Positions 1 to 6,994 of a stretch of DNA of 23,732 nucleotides are shown piece after piece. The translations under genes and the position numbers were made by a program. Numbering within the stretch: the first letter of the stretch is position 1; each line of letters starts with the position of its first letter. The notes beneath the pieces were generated by a model. It saw nothing but the letters and a program-made list of their open reading frames with translations. It had not been told where the DNA came from and did not search any database. This DNA comes from Methanomassiliicoccaceae archaeon (lineage in GTDB: Archaea; Thermoplasmatota; Thermoplasmata; Methanomassiliicoccales; Methanomethylophilaceae): contig WQZJ01000007.1 in the NCBI GenBank assembly GCA_009780795.1, positions 1-23,732 of the forward strand, given 5' to 3'.

Positions 1-102
1 ATGTTCGGTGAATCCGTTTCATCGAAAACATTCGTGAACATGGTGAACGAGATCGGACACAACATAGAATGCTTCAATTTGATGAAGAGGGCGACGGCGT
101 GA
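1..102 (+). CDS. 3' end of an unidentified gene (cut by window start)
   Basis: Frame 1 is open from the first base to a TGA at 100-102, giving 33 residues. The first codon is ATG, but the window edge makes it impossible to say whether this is the true start. The peptide has no motif I recognise; it holds one Cys and ends in a short basic stretch. It is followed by a small stem-loop and a converging ferredoxin-like gene, which fits a gene end. No function is proposed. Confidence 0.45.
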   Translation: MFGESVSSKTFVNMVNEIGHNIECFNLMKRATA

Positions 103-129
103 GGGAATTATGAAACACAGTTGGTCCGC

Positions 130-190
130 CGCTATTTTAGCGAAGAAGATACGGGACCGGACGCGCACGTCTATTCGGCGACGGTCCCGT
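130..190. terminator. Hairpins between converging genes
   Basis: Two inverted repeats fill the gap between the partial gene ending at 102 and the ferredoxin-like gene whose stop is at 171. One is CGCTA-TTT-TAGCG at 130-142. The other is ACGGGACCG at 151-159 with CGGTCCCGT at 182-190, a 9-bp stem with a 22-nt loop that straddles the ferredoxin stop codon. No long U-tract follows, so a terminator role is only inferred from the convergent position. Confidence 0.35.
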
Positions 191-821
191 CAGTCGACAT
201 CACGGAGATGTTCAGCGCCATGTCCTTCTGACAAAGGATCATCGCCTCCTTCACCATCCTGGCGAGCTCGTTGCAGCACGGTATGTCCATCCTCACCAAG
301 TTTACGGATCGTACATCGTTCTTCAGTATCTCCGCGATCCTCTGACCATACTCTTCCTTGTCGAGTTTCGGGCAGCCTATCAGGACGACCCTGTCCTTGA
401 TGAATCTCTCATGGAAATCCTTGGATACGAATGCGGTGCAGTCGGCCGCGATAAGTATGTCCGCCCCGTTGAAGAACGGCGCCTTCATAGATACGAGTTT
501 CAGCTGTATCGGCCATCTGGTCATCTCGCCCTTCGACCCCGGCCTGTTCTTGACGACATCTATGCAGTCGCATGCGTTCGCTGCTTTCACCATGGGTATC
601 GCTGAAGCCGTCGGATCGAACGGCAGCGTGTCCTTCATTATGAACGATATAGCTCCCTTGGGACATTCCGGCAGACAGTCGCCGAGGCCGTCGCAGTGTT
701 CCTCTCTGACGAGTCTCGCCTTTCCGTTGATGACCGCTATGGCGCCCTCATGGCACGCATCCTCACAAAGTCCGCAGCCGTCGCACTTCTCCTTGTCGAT
801 GCTGATGATCTGCCTCATCAT
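171..821 (-). CDS. Ferredoxin-like 4Fe-4S protein with a cysteine-rich C-terminal domain
   Basis: A 216-residue protein. The N-terminal 60 residues form a two-cluster ferredoxin fold. The first motif is complete (C13, C16, C19, C23). The second reads C43-x5-C49-x3-C53, with Leu at the position where a fourth Cys is expected. The remaining 150 residues carry scattered cysteines (C84, C86, C128, C150, C182, C183, C197), including an IGCPKLD segment and a paired CC, which could bind further metal. Similar 4Fe-4S proteins of about 200-280 residues occur in anaerobic archaea and clostridia; their partners are mostly unknown. An electron-transfer role is inferred. Two ATGs (821 and 818) are possible starts. 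The gene stands alone on the minus strand and ends in TAG. A perfect palindrome sits over its likely promoter. Confidence 0.8.
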   Translation of the reverse strand: MMRQIISIDKEKCDGCGLCEDACHEGAIAVINGKARLVREEHCDGLGDCLPECPKGAISFIMKDTLPFDPTASAIPMVKAANACDCIDVVKNRPGSKGEMTRWPIQLKLVSMKAPFFNGADILIAADCTAFVSKDFHERFIKDRVVLIGCPKLDKEEYGQRIAEILKNDVRSVNLVRMDIPCCNELARMVKEAMILCQKDMALNISVMSTDGTVAE

Positions 822-828
822 AATCCTG

Positions 829-845
829 AATACACTTCGTGTATT
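829..845. promoter_or_regulatory. Perfect 7-bp inverted repeat upstream of the ferredoxin-like gene
   Basis: The sequence AATACAC-TTC-GTGTATT is a perfect inverted repeat with a 3-nt spacer, 8 nt upstream of the minus-strand ATG at 821. It overlaps the TTAATA-like segment at the distance expected for the TATA box or transcription start, so it looks like a repressor operator. A hairpin in a short leader is the alternative. Confidence 0.5.
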
Positions 846-860
846 AAGCCTTCTTTCCTT

Positions 861-878
861 ATCGGACCTTTTTCCGAT
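861..878. promoter_or_regulatory. Inverted repeat ATCGGA-N6-TCCGAT in the divergent intergenic region
   Basis: Six-base arms (861-866 and 873-878) are separated by CCTTTT. The site lies between the divergent ferredoxin-like and RHH/ftsZ genes, about 15 bp before the likely TATA box of the latter. It may be an operator for either; nothing in the sequence decides which. Confidence 0.3.
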
Positions 879-892
879 TACCGTCCCATAAG

Positions 893-900
893 TTATATTA
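893..900 (+). promoter_or_regulatory. Putative TATA box of the cdrS-ftsZ2 pair
   Basis: TTATATTA lies 42-49 nt before the ATG at 942, which would give a leader of roughly 15-25 nt. It is the best AT-rich element on the plus strand of this spacer. No strong Shine-Dalgarno sequence precedes the ATG. Confidence 0.4.
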
Positions 901-941
901 TCGTTATGTGATGACGTGTCAGACCAACGGCAGACGAGAGA

Positions 942-1238
942 ATGAATCCCGCAGAGCGAATAACGGTTAGGTTGCCGCCGGACACGGCGGAATTGGTGCA
1001 GAGGTTAGTGGACAGCGGAAAGTTCCAGAATGTGTCGGACGTGATACGCGAGGCGCTGGACGAGTTCCTGAGGGTCCGTTTCCCGTCAGGTAACGTGGAA
1101 AGGGTCACCGTGGAACTGCCTAAAGCGAAAGTTATAGAATTGGAATCATTGGTCCAGGACGGCGACTCGGTGTCGATGGACGATGCAATAAGGAACGCCG
1201 TCCGCGAGTACACCAGGTCGAGGATAAGATCGGTGTGA
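942..1238 (+). CDS. cdrS: Tandem ribbon-helix-helix DNA-binding protein, CdrS-like
   Basis: A 98-residue protein made of two ribbon-helix-helix units, residues 6-44 and 54-92. The units align over 39 positions without gaps, with 14 identities, and both begin with R-[IV]-T-V-x-L-P. RHH proteins normally bind DNA as dimers, each strand lying in the major groove, so this chain could act as a covalent pseudo-dimer. The gene sits 4 bp before an ftsZ homologue. In haloarchaea an RHH protein, CdrS, is co-transcribed with ftsZ2 and controls cell-division genes; the same role is inferred here from gene order. CdrS is, as I recall, a single-RHH protein, so the duplication sets this one apart. A generic CopG-type regulator is the alternative. 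Confidence 0.78.
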   Translation: MNPAERITVRLPPDTAELVQRLVDSGKFQNVSDVIREALDEFLRVRFPSGNVERVTVELPKAKVIELESLVQDGDSVSMDDAIRNAVREYTRSRIRSV

Positions 1239-1242
1239 TCCA

Positions 1243-2130
1243 ATGTTCAGGCTTTTCAGCAAAAAGGACGGCGGCAAGGTCGCCGGTACCCTGGCGGTCG
1301 GATGCGGCGGCGGAGGCTGCAACATCGCCAACAGACTGGGCGGGATATCCGGTGTTGACATATTGACAGTGAACACCGATCGTAAGGGACTCGTGAGATC
1401 GAGGTCCAACAGGAGGATACTTCTCGGCGACGGTTCAATGGACGCCGGATGCGGCGGGGATGTGGCACTCGGCAGGTCACTGACGACGGCATCGTCGGCG
1501 ATGATAGACGAAAGCATAAGGATGTTCCTGAATGTGGCAATACTCGCCGGTCTGGGAGGCGGCACCGGAACGGGGGCCGCCGAAGTCATCGCATCCGCCG
1601 CAAGGAGGAACGGGTCAAGGGTCATATTATTCGCTACGATACCGATGTCATTCGAATTTGATAGGAGAAAGGTGGCGATAGACGCATTGGACGGTCTGGC
1701 GGCAGTTTGCGATATAATGGTGGTTCTGGACGGTGATCGACTCGTAAGTATCGATCCGATGTTGGGCGCGAGGGAGGCATTCAGCGTCCTCGACCAGATG
1801 ATATGCGAATCGTTCATGAGCCTCATGGATATGCTTGAGTCAGCCGACGGGGAACACGTCTTCCGGATGATGAAAGGAAGGACGTTCTCGGTATCGTTCG
1901 CCGAAGGTATGAGCGTCGAGAAGGTCGCCGCCGCATTGGCGTCAGGTCTGATGACAAGTTTCACGTCAACATCCAATCCGATCATCTTTGTGCGAGGCAA
2001 CATACCACAGGACGGCTCCGAGAGGATAATGTCAGATATGATCGCAGAGAGCGTCGGTAACGAGCCCGTGTTCATACAGGGCCCCGGGGGGCGCGGGATG
2101 AATCTGGTGATGTTCACCCCGATTCAGTGA
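1243..2130 (+). CDS. ftsZ2: FtsZ2-like tubulin/FtsZ family protein, short and divergent
   Basis: A 295-residue FtsZ homologue; usual FtsZ proteins have about 350-400 residues. The GTP-binding half is well kept: a glycine-rich first loop near residues 20-27, NTD at 44-46 and the tubulin signature GGGTGTG at 105-111. FtsZ forms the cytokinetic ring, and GTP hydrolysis needs the T7 loop (N-x-D-x-x-D) of the next subunit. Here the matching segment appears to be S-A-D-G-E-H at about 200-205, so the second acidic residue is replaced by His. The C-terminus stops soon after the second domain and lacks a linker and anchor peptide. It follows the RHH gene by 4 bp, as in the cdrS-ftsZ2 pair of haloarchaea. 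It may be a poorly hydrolysing or accessory FtsZ. Confidence 0.85.
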   Translation: MFRLFSKKDGGKVAGTLAVGCGGGGCNIANRLGGISGVDILTVNTDRKGLVRSRSNRRILLGDGSMDAGCGGDVALGRSLTTASSAMIDESIRMFLNVAILAGLGGGTGTGAAEVIASAARRNGSRVILFATIPMSFEFDRRKVAIDALDGLAAVCDIMVVLDGDRLVSIDPMLGAREAFSVLDQMICESFMSLMDMLESADGEHVFRMMKGRTFSVSFAEGMSVEKVAAALASGLMTSFTSTSNPIIFVRGNIPQDGSERIMSDMIAESVGNEPVFIQGPGGRGMNLVMFTPIQ

Positions 2131-2825
2131 TCCTTTTTCCTTATAATTTTGGACGCATCCCCGAATATGCCGAGTATCGTATTGTACTCCCATTTGGTCG
2201 GAACGGCCCTACCCATCAGTCTTCTGAACATCACGGACGTCGTCTCCCTCCGGCGTTCAGGGTAGTCTATGGAATCAAGGAGTTCGTCAAAGAACGAGAA
2301 CATGCGCTCCTTCTCATCGTCTTCGGCCGGCGTCGGTGCAGCCGCCACACATTGCGACAACTCATACATCACGATGGTCGCGGCATGTGATAGATTCATC
2401 ACCGGATAGGAATCGCTCGCAGGCACAGTTATGAGGAGATCGCACTGTGCCAGCTCCTCCTGGAATAGTCCAATATCCTCGCGTCCGAAGAGCACCGCCA
2501 CCTTCTCTCCGTAGTTGTTCATCCGATCGGCGAACTCGGCGACGGAAATAGGAACGCGAACGTAGTTGCTCTCTCCCTTCGTGACGATGCCGCTGGTCCC
2601 GACCACCAGGAAACAGCCTTCTATCGCTTCTTTCAGAGTGCCGACGATCTTTGCGTCCCTCAGAACGTGCGAACCGTGCTTCGAACGGCGCAAGGCATCC
2701 TCGCCTATCTCGCAAGGGTCCACAAGATACAGCTCATCAAGATCGAAATTGGCCATGGACCTCGCAACGGCTCCGATATTCCCCTCGAACTTGGGAGACA
2801 CGAGAACTATGCGAACATTGCCCAC
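2124..2825 (-). CDS. trmJ: SPOUT-family RNA methyltransferase, TrmJ-like
   Basis: A 233-residue protein from a GTG start at 2825. It shows the TrmH/TrmJ signatures: SPKFEGNIGAVARSMANF near the N-terminus, LFGREDIGL in the middle, and the knot-forming segment ending VMNLSHAATIVMYEL. TrmJ transfers a methyl group from S-adenosylmethionine to the 2'-OH of nucleotide 32 of tRNA. The open frame runs on to 3020, but that extension overlaps the divergent ligase gene and lacks family sequence, so the GTG just before V-R-I-V-L-V is preferred. The length agrees with the family (about 230-250). The stop overlaps the end of the converging ftsZ by 7 nt. The exact tRNA target cannot be read from sequence. 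Confidence 0.85.
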   Translation of the reverse strand: MGNVRIVLVSPKFEGNIGAVARSMANFDLDELYLVDPCEIGEDALRRSKHGSHVLRDAKIVGTLKEAIEGCFLVVGTSGIVTKGESNYVRVPISVAEFADRMNNYGEKVAVLFGREDIGLFQEELAQCDLLITVPASDSYPVMNLSHAATIVMYELSQCVAAAPTPAEDDEKERMFSFFDELLDSIDYPERRRETTSVMFRRLMGRAVPTKWEYNTILGIFGDASKIIRKKDH

Positions 2826-2880
2826 ATATGCGCAAAACGCTGATACTATGTAATCCTGTTCATGTATGTTCGGTGGCAAC

Positions 2881-2892
2881 AATAATATGTAT
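2881..2892 (+). promoter_or_regulatory. TATA box of the ligase-to-lipid-synthase operon
   Basis: AATAATATGTAT lies 21-32 nt upstream of the GTG at 2913, the spacing expected for a leaderless archaeal transcript. Confidence 0.5.
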
Positions 2893-2912
2893 CTCGAATT
2901 CGCTGACAGTCC

Positions 2913-3665
2913 GTGGACATTCCGAAGGACCATCCCCGATATGCCTCTCTCGCGACAAGGGAAAGGCTTGCCGATTTCGTAAGAAGAGGGCTGATGACGC
3001 CCACTGGTCTGATATCTCACGGCAGAGGAGAGGCATTCGATTACCTCATGGGCGAAAGGACGACGGACGCCGCTCTGGATGCGGAGCGGGTGGCTGCGGC
3101 GTACATGCTGAACGCAAAGAACCCTGTCGTCTGCGTCAACGGAAACGCGGCTGCGCTGGACGCAAAACGTCTAATTGAGTTCACCGCCGCGACGGATGCG
3201 AGGATAGAGGTGAACATATTCCACAGGACGGAGGAGCGCATGAGGTCCCTCATAGAATATATGGGATCGTGCGGTGCGGTGAACGTCCTCGGTGCGGATC
3301 CCGACTCGAGGATACCGGGTCTTAGTTCGGACAGGGCGCTGTGCACGAACGAGGGCATATTCTCGTCGGATGTGATACTCGTCCCGATAGAGGACGGCGA
3401 CCGTGCCGAAGCACTTGTCAAAATGGGAAAGATCGTGATCGCGATAGATCTGAATCCGTTATCGAGAACTTCAAGAGCAGCAACCGTCTCGATCTCGGAT
3501 GAGATGTCCAGGGCGCTTGAGAACATGATAAGGTTCGCAAAGGAACTGAAATGTAACGGCGAGGAAAGGAATGAAATAATATCGCAGTTCTCCAATGCCG
3601 ATAACAGGAGGAGAACGGTGGACGATATTTGCGGCAGTTTGATGTCAGAGGCCGACCGAAGGTGA
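2913..3665 (+). CDS. 4-phosphopantoate--beta-alanine ligase (archaeal phosphopantothenate synthetase)
   Basis: A 250-residue protein of the archaeal phosphopantothenate synthetase family (former DUF137). It joins 4-phosphopantoate and beta-alanine using ATP, releasing AMP and pyrophosphate, in the archaeal route to coenzyme A. The N-terminus IPKDHPRYASLATRERL and the following GLISHGRGEAFDYLMGERT are the family hallmarks, and the length is usual. The start is GTG, with a TATA-like box at leaderless distance. It heads a five-gene operon; the next gene begins 4 bp after its stop. Pantoate kinase, its pathway partner and often a neighbour elsewhere, is not in this window. Confidence 0.9.
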   Translation: MDIPKDHPRYASLATRERLADFVRRGLMTPTGLISHGRGEAFDYLMGERTTDAALDAERVAAAYMLNAKNPVVCVNGNAAALDAKRLIEFTAATDARIEVNIFHRTEERMRSLIEYMGSCGAVNVLGADPDSRIPGLSSDRALCTNEGIFSSDVILVPIEDGDRAEALVKMGKIVIAIDLNPLSRTSRAATVSISDEMSRALENMIRFAKELKCNGEERNEIISQFSNADNRRRTVDDICGSLMSEADRR

Positions 3666-3669
3666 GATT

Positions 3670-4905
3670 ATGAGTGATTTAGAAAAAGGAATGAGAAGGC
3701 TGAAGTGGGCGGAGACGCACATGCCCGTACTCGCCGAGATACGAGAGAGATTCAAGAAAGAGAGACCGCTGGAAGGTCTTAAGGTAGGTATGGCGCTGCA
3801 CACCGAGGCGAAGACCGGTATTCTGGCGATAACACTGGCGGATGCCGGCGCTAAGATAAGATTGGCCAGCTGTAATCCGCTGTCGACGGACGATTCGGTT
3901 GCGCTTGCGCTCAGAGAATGTTACAAAATGGAGGTCTACGCGAAGAAAGGGGAGACACAGCAGGAATATTACGATAACCTGAACAAAGTTCTCGACATGT
4001 CCCCAGACCTGATAATTGATGACGGCGCCGATCTTATAACGATCTTACACACAACCAGGACGGACGTTCTGAAGAACGTTCGCGGTGCGAACGAGGAGAC
4101 GACCACCGGTGTCGTCCGCCTCAAGGCGCTGGCAGCCGATGGCAAACTGAAGTTCCCGGTGATAGCGGTGAACGATGCCAAGATGAAATTCCTCTTCGAT
4201 AACAGGTACGGCACCGGACAGTCGACGTTCGACGGATGGATGAACGCAACCAATCTCCTCGTTGCCGGAAAGAAAGTGGTCGTGGCCGGATACGGCTGGT
4301 GCGGCCGCGGCATCGCAATGAGAGCGAAAGGATTGGGTGCCAGTGTGATAGTTACAGAGGTCGATCCGGTAAGGGCGATCGAAGCGAAGCTTGACGGTTT
4401 CGAGGTCATGAGGATGACCGACGCCGTGCGAGAGGCGGATGCCGTTCTCACAGCGACCGGGTGCAAGGAAGTGGTCTCCGCGGAACATTTCAAACTCATG
4501 AAGGATGGCTGCATCCTCGGCAACGCCGGTCATTTCGACAACGAGATAGACAAGAACGCATTGGACACGCTATCCGTGGGTAAAGAGAAGGTCAGGGAGT
4601 CCGTGGACGAATACAAGTTCAAGGACGGAAGGAAGATGTACCTGATAGCCGACGGCCGCCTGATGAACCTGGCCGCAGGCCAGGGACATCCGGCCGAGAT
4701 AATGGATACGAGCTTCGCAACACAGGCGCTAGCCATAGAATATCTGGCCAAGAACTGGAAATGCATGGAATCTCAGGTCTATGCGGTCCCGGAGGACATG
4801 GACACGAAGATAGCGGAAATAAAACTTAGGACGATGAACGTCTCCATAGACTCGCTCACCGATGAACAAAAGAAGTACATGAGCGGATGGGAGGAAGGTA
4901 CCTGA
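3670..4905 (+). CDS. ahcY: Adenosylhomocysteinase family enzyme (S-adenosyl- or S-inosyl-homocysteine hydrolase)
   Basis: A 411-residue protein of normal archaeal length. It shows the substrate-site HTEAKT at 44-49, the acidic pair D118-D119, EETTTGV from 142, VNDAKMKFLFDNRYG from 167 with the catalytic Lys/Asp region, and the NAD-binding loop GYGWCGRG at 207-214. A GHFDNEID segment lies in the C-terminal half. The enzyme uses bound NAD+ to cleave S-adenosylhomocysteine, the product of methyl transfer, into homocysteine and adenosine. In Methanocaldococcus the homologue prefers S-inosylhomocysteine, so substrate is uncertain. It lies second in the operon, behind a GGTGA ribosome binding site, and overlaps the downstream kinase by 19 nt. 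Confidence 0.93.
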   Translation: MSDLEKGMRRLKWAETHMPVLAEIRERFKKERPLEGLKVGMALHTEAKTGILAITLADAGAKIRLASCNPLSTDDSVALALRECYKMEVYAKKGETQQEYYDNLNKVLDMSPDLIIDDGADLITILHTTRTDVLKNVRGANEETTTGVVRLKALAADGKLKFPVIAVNDAKMKFLFDNRYGTGQSTFDGWMNATNLLVAGKKVVVAGYGWCGRGIAMRAKGLGASVIVTEVDPVRAIEAKLDGFEVMRMTDAVREADAVLTATGCKEVVSAEHFKLMKDGCILGNAGHFDNEIDKNALDTLSVGKEKVRESVDEYKFKDGRKMYLIADGRLMNLAAGQGHPAEIMDTSFATQALAIEYLAKNWKCMESQVYAVPEDMDTKIAEIKLRTMNVSIDSLTDEQKKYMSGWEEGT

Positions 4906-5819
4906 TCCCTTTCCTGTCGGTGTACGGGCACATCACGATAGATCAGATAATGACAGTTGACGAATTTCCGGCTAATAACGTCTCAGTCAACATAACATCA
5001 AAGGACATGCTCATCGGCGGAACAGGAACGAACATAGCAGTAATAGCGTCATCATTGGGCGTTCCGACCGCGCTCTGCGGCTTTGTCGGTCAAGATTTCC
5101 CGGAGAGGTTCTCCGACCTGATAAGGTCGAAGAATGTGATCACCGACGAGTTCATCGTTCGGGATGAGTGCTACACAGCGCAGGCACTGATCGTGAACGA
5201 CTCAAAGAAAGAGCAAAGAGTGTTCTTCTACCAGGGCCCGCAGGGCTCCGCGTCGTCCCTGAACAACGTTCTGAAGAAGAACGCCGAGATCTCGAAGTAC
5301 GTTCATTTCTCTACGGGCGAACCGGACTATTACATCGGAATAATGAGATCAATAAAAGATAACAACAAAAAGATAGCGTTCGACCCGGCGCAGGAGATAC
5401 ATAAGGTATGGAACAAAGAGAAATTCATCACTGCGCTGAAGTTTTCGGACATATTGTTCTGTAACAAATTTGAATCGGTATCCGCGCTCAGATATGCGGA
5501 TGTCGATTCCCTATCAAAGATAGACGCAAAGATGGTCGTGTGCACTGAAGGTATAGCAGGCAGCGAATCCTGGTTCGACGGTAAACCGACGAAGATACCT
5601 TCCGTAAAGGCTGAACGGACGGTGGACAACACCGGAGCAGGTGATGCGTACAGGGCAGGGTTCTACGCCGGCAAATATAACGGTTACTCGGATATCGATT
5701 CACTGATAATAGGTGCCGCAACAGCATCATTCATCGTCGAGAGGACCGGTGCGCTATCGAACATCCCGTCATGGGATGATGTGATGTCGAGAGCAGACCC
5801 TCATCTGGGGAGGCGTTGA
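4887..5819 (+). CDS. PfkB-family sugar or nucleoside kinase
   Basis: A 310-residue PfkB (ribokinase-like) kinase. It has the N-terminal G-G-x-G-x-N motif (GGTGTN, 44-49) and the C-terminal signature DNTGAGDAYRAGF starting at 247, with D253 the expected catalytic base. Members phosphorylate sugars or nucleosides such as ribose, adenosine, inosine or cytidine. Its position between S-adenosylhomocysteine hydrolase and an AK6 kinase suggests a nucleoside substrate; this is inference. The ATG at 4887 overlaps the upstream gene. A GTG at 4920, just before Y-G-H-I-T-I-D, is a possible alternative start, because the GGAGG of this region lies within the first codons. Confidence 0.85.
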   Translation: MGGRYLIPFLSVYGHITIDQIMTVDEFPANNVSVNITSKDMLIGGTGTNIAVIASSLGVPTALCGFVGQDFPERFSDLIRSKNVITDEFIVRDECYTAQALIVNDSKKEQRVFFYQGPQGSASSLNNVLKKNAEISKYVHFSTGEPDYYIGIMRSIKDNNKKIAFDPAQEIHKVWNKEKFITALKFSDILFCNKFESVSALRYADVDSLSKIDAKMVVCTEGIAGSESWFDGKPTKIPSVKAERTVDNTGAGDAYRAGFYAGKYNGYSDIDSLIIGAATASFIVERTGALSNIPSWDDVMSRADPHLGRR

Positions 5820-6349
5820 TGATAATATCGCTGACCGGAACCCCGGGCACCGGTAAGACGGCGATAGCGTCATATCTCAGGGATAACGGGGAACAGGTCA
5901 TCGATCTGAACCGATACATCGAAGACAACGGACTCAAGGAACGTTTCGACAGGAAAAGGGATACGTACAACGTCGATGTGAGCAAATTGAACGCATCACT
6001 GAAGGAGAACGTCTCTAAGGAGGGGAACGTGTTCCTTGACGGTCATTTATCACATTTTCTGGATTGCGATATAATAATCGTGATAAGATGCGATCCCTCG
6101 ATACTCCGTGAAAGACTGAGGAAAAGGAACTACGCGCCTCAGAAGATAACAGAGAACGTCCAGGCGGAGGTTCTCGACGTGATACTGTGCGAATCGATAG
6201 GTTCCGATGCGCATGTTTTTGAGATAGACAACACATCATGTACCGTGGAGCAGGCGGTTACGATGATAAATGACATCATCTCAGGCAACGGCGGCGCATA
6301 CGCGTCGGGAAGTATCGATTGGTCGGAGGAGATGGATAAATGGTGCTAG
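5819..6349 (+). CDS. AK6/Fap7-type adenylate kinase family protein
   Basis: A 176-residue P-loop kinase with GTPGTGKT as the Walker A near the N-terminus, the AK6-typical DGHLSHFL and a lid-like RKRNYAPQKITENVQAE segment. The family converts AMP plus ATP to ADP; eukaryotic AK6/Fap7 also acts in maturation of the small ribosomal subunit. The C-terminal IDWSEE stretch is familiar from archaeal members. Two ATGs are available, at 5816 and 5819. The second leaves a better 5-nt gap from GGGGAGG (5807-5813) and matches the family N-terminus MIISLTGTPG. The first overlaps the upstream stop as ATGA. It could recycle AMP made by the ligase and kinase upstream. Confidence 0.88.
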   Translation: MIISLTGTPGTGKTAIASYLRDNGEQVIDLNRYIEDNGLKERFDRKRDTYNVDVSKLNASLKENVSKEGNVFLDGHLSHFLDCDIIIVIRCDPSILRERLRKRNYAPQKITENVQAEVLDVILCESIGSDAHVFEIDNTSCTVEQAVTMINDIISGNGGAYASGSIDWSEEMDKWC

Positions 6350-6993
6350 ACAGTCACAGATCGAAAGCGGATTTCGCGCTGACACCGGTGGCCAAGAGGC
6401 TGATCAACGTCAACCCGAACATGATATCGTGGATCGGTCTCATACTCGCGTTCATCTCCGGTCTGCTGTTCTTTATGTCCGGTATGAAGAACGAATGGAA
6501 TTGGCTGCTGATACTGGGCGCGGTCATGGTGCTGACGTCCGGTTACTTTGACGCACTGGACGGAAAGGTCGCCAAAATGGCCGGTAAGGCGTCCAAGAAG
6601 GGTGACTTCCTTGATCACGTATTCGATCGATACGCTGACATGTTCATAATAGGCGGTGTCGCGATAAGTGCCTGGTGCAACCCGTATATAGGGTTATTTG
6701 CGCTGGTGGGCGTTCTGCTGACATCATATATGGGCACGCAGGCGCAGGCAGTGGGCGCACCGCGCCTGTATGCCGGTCTTCTGGGAAGGGCGGACCGCAT
6801 AGTGCTGAGCACCCTGTTCCCGGTGATACTGTTCATATGGATATGGCTGGGACACGGGGACATCGACGTGTTCGGTTACATCACGTTATCATGGCTGGAG
6901 ATAATGATGCTGTGGTTCGCGATAGTCGGTAACCTCACTGCTGTGCAACGAGCGATAGTGACGTGGCGGAACATGTCCAAGAAAGAGGAATGA
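6340..6993 (+). CDS. CDP-alcohol phosphatidyltransferase, likely archaetidylinositol phosphate synthase
   Basis: A 217-residue integral membrane enzyme with about five to six hydrophobic segments. The CDP-alcohol phosphotransferase motif lies at residues 71-96: D71-x2-D74-G75-x2-A78-K79-x8-G88-x3-D92-x3-D96. The usual Arg after Ala is Lys here. The four Asp bind metal and the CDP-lipid. In archaea the closest role is transfer of archaetidyl from CDP-archaeol to inositol 1-phosphate at the inner face of the membrane; a glycerol-phosphate acceptor cannot be excluded. GGAGGA at 6325-6330 precedes the ATG by 9 nt, and the gene overlaps the kinase gene by 10 nt. It ends the operon, 1 nt from the converging primase gene. 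Confidence 0.82.
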   Translation: MVLDSHRSKADFALTPVAKRLINVNPNMISWIGLILAFISGLLFFMSGMKNEWNWLLILGAVMVLTSGYFDALDGKVAKMAGKASKKGDFLDHVFDRYADMFIIGGVAISAWCNPYIGLFALVGVLLTSYMGTQAQAVGAPRLYAGLLGRADRIVLSTLFPVILFIWIWLGHGDIDVFGYITLSWLEIMMLWFAIVGNLTAVQRAIVTWRNMSKKEE

Positions 6994-6994
6994 C

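Noticed and set aside
110..400. Plus-strand open frame of 96 codons with a GAGGGA before its ATG
   Set aside because: It is mostly antisense to the ferredoxin-like gene, and the product is Ser/Arg-rich with no family sequence.
1146..2117. Minus-strand open frame of 323 codons opposite ftsZ2
   Set aside because: The product is rich in Pro, Ser and Ile in a pattern created by reading the antisense of a real gene; FtsZ motifs on the plus strand are clear.
2826..3020. N-terminal extension of the TrmJ-like frame
   Set aside because: It overlaps the divergent ligase start and its promoter and lacks methyltransferase sequence; the GTG at 2825 fits the family.
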